Shown here: piece after piece, positions 60,444 through 64,000 of the stretch
Numbering within the stretch: position 1 is the first letter of the stretch
Layout of the letters: every line of letters begins with the position of its first letter
Source of the DNA: Bacteroides sp.
Lineage (GTDB): Bacteria; Bacteroidota; Bacteroidia; Bacteroidales; Muribaculaceae
DNA: 64,000 nucleotides
Direction: 5' to 3'
Assembly (NCBI GenBank): GCA_014801815.1
Contig: JAAVDM010000039.1
Span: 1-64,000 of the forward strand
Position numbers and translations under genes: made by a program
The notes under the pieces: model-generated
Seen by the model: only the letters and a program-made list of their open reading frames with translations
What the model was told of the DNA's origin: nothing
The model's database searches: none

Positions 60444-61648
60444 TAGCTGAAAACAGATTTATCTCCTGATAATTCTACAAAGAATTCACCTTTATCAGTA
60501 GTCACCCTTATAACATCAAAATACGGAATACCGATCTGATTTAATGTCAGTTCCTGAAAAGGAAAGTCAGAGCTGATATTTTCATAAAATTTCTTATGAA
60601 ATACGGTTTTGTAACTGAGTTTTCTCATTTCTGAATTTTCAGAAATGAGATTATCAAGTTTTGATTCAGGAATCATTACTCTGAATTCCTTTTCAGGTCG
60701 GTCTGAGATAATAGCTTCAATAAATTTGTTATTCATCAGATTTATCTCAGCAGCATTTGCCTTACATATCTGTTTAAGTTCATTCAGTGCTTCGCCAACT
60801 GTCATATTAGCGGACATTTTCTGATCTGTTATTACAGGCTGCCATAATTCGTGAGCCGGACAGGTTTTCTTCCAAGAGGCAAATCTATAGGTATTTGTAG
60901 TGTTTGTAAGCCCTTCATAACGCCACATTTTACCTTGTAGTGTTGTAAAAGGTGTTTTACCTTCCTCATACGTATCCTGGTGAATGACTTTCATAGCTTC
61001 CTGAGCCTGTACCGCACCTATAATAGATGCACTTATAGGTGTTGTAGCGATACGCCCTTGTGAGGTCTGATTTCGTACTACATCGGCACAGCCGGTTCGA
61101 AGCATTATGATATTGAACTCTTCACGTGACAGGCCACACTCATAACAGCTTATTCCGGGTGTGAATGCTTTTACTACTCCTGTAAGATTCTCAATGCTGC
61201 CGTCAATCCACGTTTTACCAGCCCGCATAGCCATACGGTTAAGCTGATAACGTGCAAGACGGCTGTCGAGACACCCTATGATTACATCAACTGATCTGTA
61301 AAGACCCATGCCGACATCTGAAAATAAATTTCCTACAATAGGTGTGACCTTTATCTGAGGATTTATTTCCATAGCACGTTCTGCGGCTACTTCAGCCTTG
61401 TAACGGTTTTCGAAAGCATCTTTTTCACGAAATAGAACCGAACGTGTAAGATTACTTATTTCGATTCTGTCAAAATCAGCTACAAATATACGTCCGACAC
61501 CGAAAAGAGCCAAATTCTTAATGACCTCATTACCAAGAGCTCCGGCTCCGGCAACTAAGACACGTGCCTGAGAGACTTTTTCTTTTCTGAACCATGAGAG
61601 AAGGGTAAAGACACCTTCTCCCCATTCATATTTTTTTCTTTCTGTCAT
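60443..61648 (-). CDS. E1/ThiF-like adenylyltransferase with extra C-terminal domain
   Basis: ARVLVAGAGALGNEVIKNLALFGVGRIFVADFDRIEISNLTRSVLF; DVIIGCLDSRLARYQLNRMAMRAGKTWIDG; CYEC; TTPISASIIGAVQAQEAMKVI; ATG at 61648 (ORF-track start at 61672 is TTG). Confidence 0.92.
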   Translation of the reverse strand: MTERKKYEWGEGVFTLLSWFRKEKVSQARVLVAGAGALGNEVIKNLALFGVGRIFVADFDRIEISNLTRSVLFREKDAFENRYKAEVAAERAMEINPQIKVTPIVGNLFSDVGMGLYRSVDVIIGCLDSRLARYQLNRMAMRAGKTWIDGSIENLTGVVKAFTPGISCYECGLSREEFNIIMLRTGCADVVRNQTSQGRIATTPISASIIGAVQAQEAMKVIHQDTYEEGKTPFTTLQGKMWRYEGLTNTTNTYRFASWKKTCPAHELWQPVITDQKMSANMTVGEALNELKQICKANAAEINLMNNKFIEAIISDRPEKEFRVMIPESKLDNLISENSEMRKLSYKTVFHKKFYENISSDFPFQELTLNQIGIPYFDVIRVTTDKGEFFVELSGDKSVFS

Positions 61649-61661
61649 TAAGCTAAGCTGT

Positions 61662-62381
61662 TCAGATAACAATACCTATTTTTGCTCCGAGGAACATGTG
61701 GCCACTTTGTTTACATACATCGTAATCAGAAGAGGTACAGTTAATCTTATAAGTTCCATACACACCGATACGCAGGATTATATCACCTACCGGTATATTA
61801 CCGCCGAACTCCAGAGAAGGAGATATCATAAATCCTGACTTTTTCGTCTCATCTTCACGTTCTTCACCGTTCCACCAGCTTGCGTTCATTGTCGAGTAGA
61901 AAGTAGGAGCTATTCCGAAACTTCCGTATAATGAAGCACGCTGATGATTGAGTTTTCCCAATTCAATCTGAAGAGGTACACCGATCTCGAACATGTTTCT
62001 ATGTACACTATGTTTACCGGAATTAGTGTGTCCTATAGTAAGTGACAGACCTCCGTTGAAATAAAGTTGTTCACCTATACTCTGTTTCCATACACCTTCG
62101 AGACCGATTTCTTTCGAAGCATAACGATTGGCTCCGACACGTCCGGCAATTTCAAAAGCATGGTTTAAAGGCATCTCAATATCTGTAGAGATGATCGTAG
62201 TATCTTTTTGCAGTTCAAAGAATTCATAAAGATCGATATTGTCACGGAGACGATATTTTACATCTCCCGGACCGTTGTAATCAACGGTGTAAGGACCGAC
62301 GTTGAAATTGTCAATCTCAGTCTGAGCATTGCTTGTCAGTGCCGCAGCAGCCAGAACACAGATAGATAATAAATGTTTCAT
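61662..62381 (-). CDS. Outer-membrane beta-barrel-like protein
   Basis: Signal peptide MKHLLSICVLAAAALTSNAQ; amphipathic beta pattern; C-terminal MFLGAKIGIVI. Confidence 0.65.
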   Translation of the reverse strand: MKHLLSICVLAAAALTSNAQTEIDNFNVGPYTVDYNGPGDVKYRLRDNIDLYEFFELQKDTTIISTDIEMPLNHAFEIAGRVGANRYASKEIGLEGVWKQSIGEQLYFNGGLSLTIGHTNSGKHSVHRNMFEIGVPLQIELGKLNHQRASLYGSFGIAPTFYSTMNASWWNGEEREDETKKSGFMISPSLEFGGNIPVGDIILRIGVYGTYKINCTSSDYDVCKQSGHMFLGAKIGIVI

Positions 62382-62404
62382 GTTGATTGATGTATTAGAT
62401 GAAT

Positions 62405-64000
62405 TCAGGCTTCTTCATATTTGAATATGGTATCGCCTATATTGAAAGTATCTCCGTTACACAGTACGGCAGGCCGGTTCACAGGCAGTTCCGCACGGGA
62501 ATTGTAAATTACACCTGTAGCAAAGGGTTTTATGACAGGCAGACCTTTTTCATGGTCAATGTATAGTTGTGCATGTTCTTTAGCGACTTTATTGCTCTTT
62601 TCCCAGTTCATCTGGATTTCACATTCACCGGTCATACCTATCGATACTTTATTACCTCCGCCTGTAGCATTCATCCATTTATGAATAGGTATTCTCTGAC
62701 CTGCTTTTACTCCGTTCTGAATGACAAGGAAGTATTTTTCTGCTAACATTCTGACAGTAACAAGTGATGCGCCTAAACCGCCGCCGTAGATTATGAAGTC
62801 AAGAAGCATGTTAAGCCATTCGTACTTACTGCTTGTGAATTTGGTAAAATATAATACCAAAAATCCTATCAGTGCTGATAAGCAGCCACCTAACAGAGCG
62901 CTTTTTACAGGAATTGATGATTTTATAGTTAGTGCTAAAGATACACTGATGGAGAAAAGTACGTATGCCGGCAGAGAACAATACCAAGGTATATATGTCT
63001 TACCAGTCCATGTGAGTATCAGACAGAATAAGTCAGCGCCTATTGCAAAAGCTAACATACCTATGATACCTGTCATTACCGACAGCCCTATAATTTTAAG
63101 TCTTACTTTCCAGTTCTTGTTACGTATATCATCCTTATATCGGAATACGAGAGATATAAAAAATCCAAGCAGCAAACCTATCATCAGAAATGACGATGTA
63201 CGGGCTACACAGTCGCCTATAAGTGATACCTGTGCGTCGTTTTCGTTGATTACCAGTCCGACTATAAATTCGGAAATGCCTTTAAAGCCTCCTCGTCCGC
63301 AAAGTTCATAGAGAATCCAGCTGACCAGACCTGCCAGGATACCAACTATAGTCTGTGAACATTCTTTGAGTGAATTGAGGCGGAATAGTTCTTTCCAGTC
63401 AATATGGTTCTGAATACCTGTCTTGCAGTTTTGTCCGAATTCTGCACACTTATAGCCGTTCTCTTCCCAGCAGTGTTTATGCATCCAATGGTTGCATTTT
63501 GTTACTATAACCTGTCCGGGCTTAAGATCCTGCTTACAGTAGTGGCAGATACGGCGCTGAACATTCTCTTCAGGCTGATACTTTTTATAGTATTTTGATT
63601 TAAATGAAAGTGATTCAATAAAGGGTACGACCACTTTCATTACGAAGAAGAAAAATGCAAATGTTAGGAATGCTATAAGTATAGCAACCAAAAGTTCCAC
63701 AAATAGGTTTGTGGTACTCTGTTCTTTTTCCGGCCAAGGTCTTTCTGCAGAGCCTATAGTGAAAGTAGCATCTCCAATATTAGTTTTACCCCAGTTTGCC
63801 TCGTATGCTATATTTCCTGTGTATATTTTTTCAGGTGTTGCAGAGTACTTGAGTTCATAATCGTAGGTAGCTGATTCGATGACAGTTTGAAATCTTGAAA
63901 GCACATCATTCATATTTGCTGATGAAGTGACTTCTCCTTTAAGACGTTCAATTACTGTTCTGGTGCTGTCCTGAGGGTGGGTGAGTCCTTCCAAGGTTAT
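62405..64000 (-). CDS. FHA-like membrane protein with RING-H2-like Cys/His motif (partial, 5' end beyond window)
   Basis: Multiple TM segments; CHYCKQDLKPGQVIVTKCNHWMHKHCWEENGYKCAEFGQNC; C-terminal FHA-like GGGNKVSIGMTGECEIQMNWEKSNKVAKEHAQLYID...NGDTFNIGDTIFKYEEA; frame is open to base 64000. Confidence 0.7.
   Translation of the reverse strand: MTLEGLTHPQDSTRTVIERLKGEVTSSANMNDVLSRFQTVIESATYDYELKYSATPEKIYTGNIAYEANWGKTNIGDATFTIGSAERPWPEKEQSTTNLFVELLVAILIAFLTFAFFFFVMKVVVPFIESLSFKSKYYKKYQPEENVQRRICHYCKQDLKPGQVIVTKCNHWMHKHCWEENGYKCAEFGQNCKTGIQNHIDWKELFRLNSLKECSQTIVGILAGLVSWILYELCGRGGFKGISEFIVGLVINENDAQVSLIGDCVARTSSFLMIGLLLGFFISLVFRYKDDIRNKNWKVRLKIIGLSVMTGIIGMLAFAIGADLFCLILTWTGKTYIPWYCSLPAYVLFSISVSLALTIKSSIPVKSALLGGCLSALIGFLVLYFTKFTSSKYEWLNMLLDFIIYGGGLGASLVTVRMLAEKYFLVIQNGVKAGQRIPIHKWMNATGGGNKVSIGMTGECEIQMNWEKSNKVAKEHAQLYIDHEKGLPVIKPFATGVIYNSRAELPVNRPAVLCNGDTFNIGDTIFKYEEA

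Noticed and set aside
1-64000. CRISPR array
   Set aside because: No regularly spaced direct repeats with unique spacers were seen by eye; the repeats found are single hairpins or palindromes.
1-64000. tRNA or rRNA genes
   Set aside because: No cloverleaf-like or conserved rRNA segments recognised; tRNAscan-SE/Infernal would be needed to exclude a single tRNA.

Overview
The window looks like a Bacteroidales chromosome segment. The signs are TAnnTTTG-type promoters, SusC/D-era style outer-membrane genes, and T9SS-like C-terminal tails; gene content suggests a Muribaculaceae-like gut lineage (inference). Housekeeping genes include tilS, ruvX, def, ettA, a lutABC/lactate permease operon and two ECF sigma loci. 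Four accessory regions stand out. (1) 8.3-10.7 kb is a compact RiPP-type operon: a 58-aa precursor with duplicated KPAAACGSxCG units, a cupin, a radical SAM/SPASM protein and a nitroreductase, with a hairpin right after the precursor. (2) 33.6-40.1 kb is a three-gene cassette: a DUF1848-like Cys-cluster protein, a 1427-aa methyltransferase-RecQ helicase fusion and a coiled-coil membrane protein. It is bounded on the right by a decayed Fic gene fused to a copy of a fragment of the left-flanking outer-membrane gene, and is a candidate defence island. (3) 49.7-64.0 kb is a minus-strand operon of T6SS/contractile-injection baseplate homologues (TssE/F/G/K-like). It is interleaved with an E1/ThiF-like adenylyltransferase, an FHA protein carrying a RING-H2-like Cys/His motif, a Ser/Thr kinase, a PP2C phosphatase, a decayed second kinase-like gene and peptidoglycan-active proteins. 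This is the strongest candidate for an undescribed system. (4) 28.5-32.5 kb holds a solitary phage-type large terminase next to a Pif1-like helicase. Several long perfect palindromes are present, including a 72-bp perfect palindrome. No CRISPR array, rRNA or tRNA was recognised. All family calls are from reading motifs, not from database searches.
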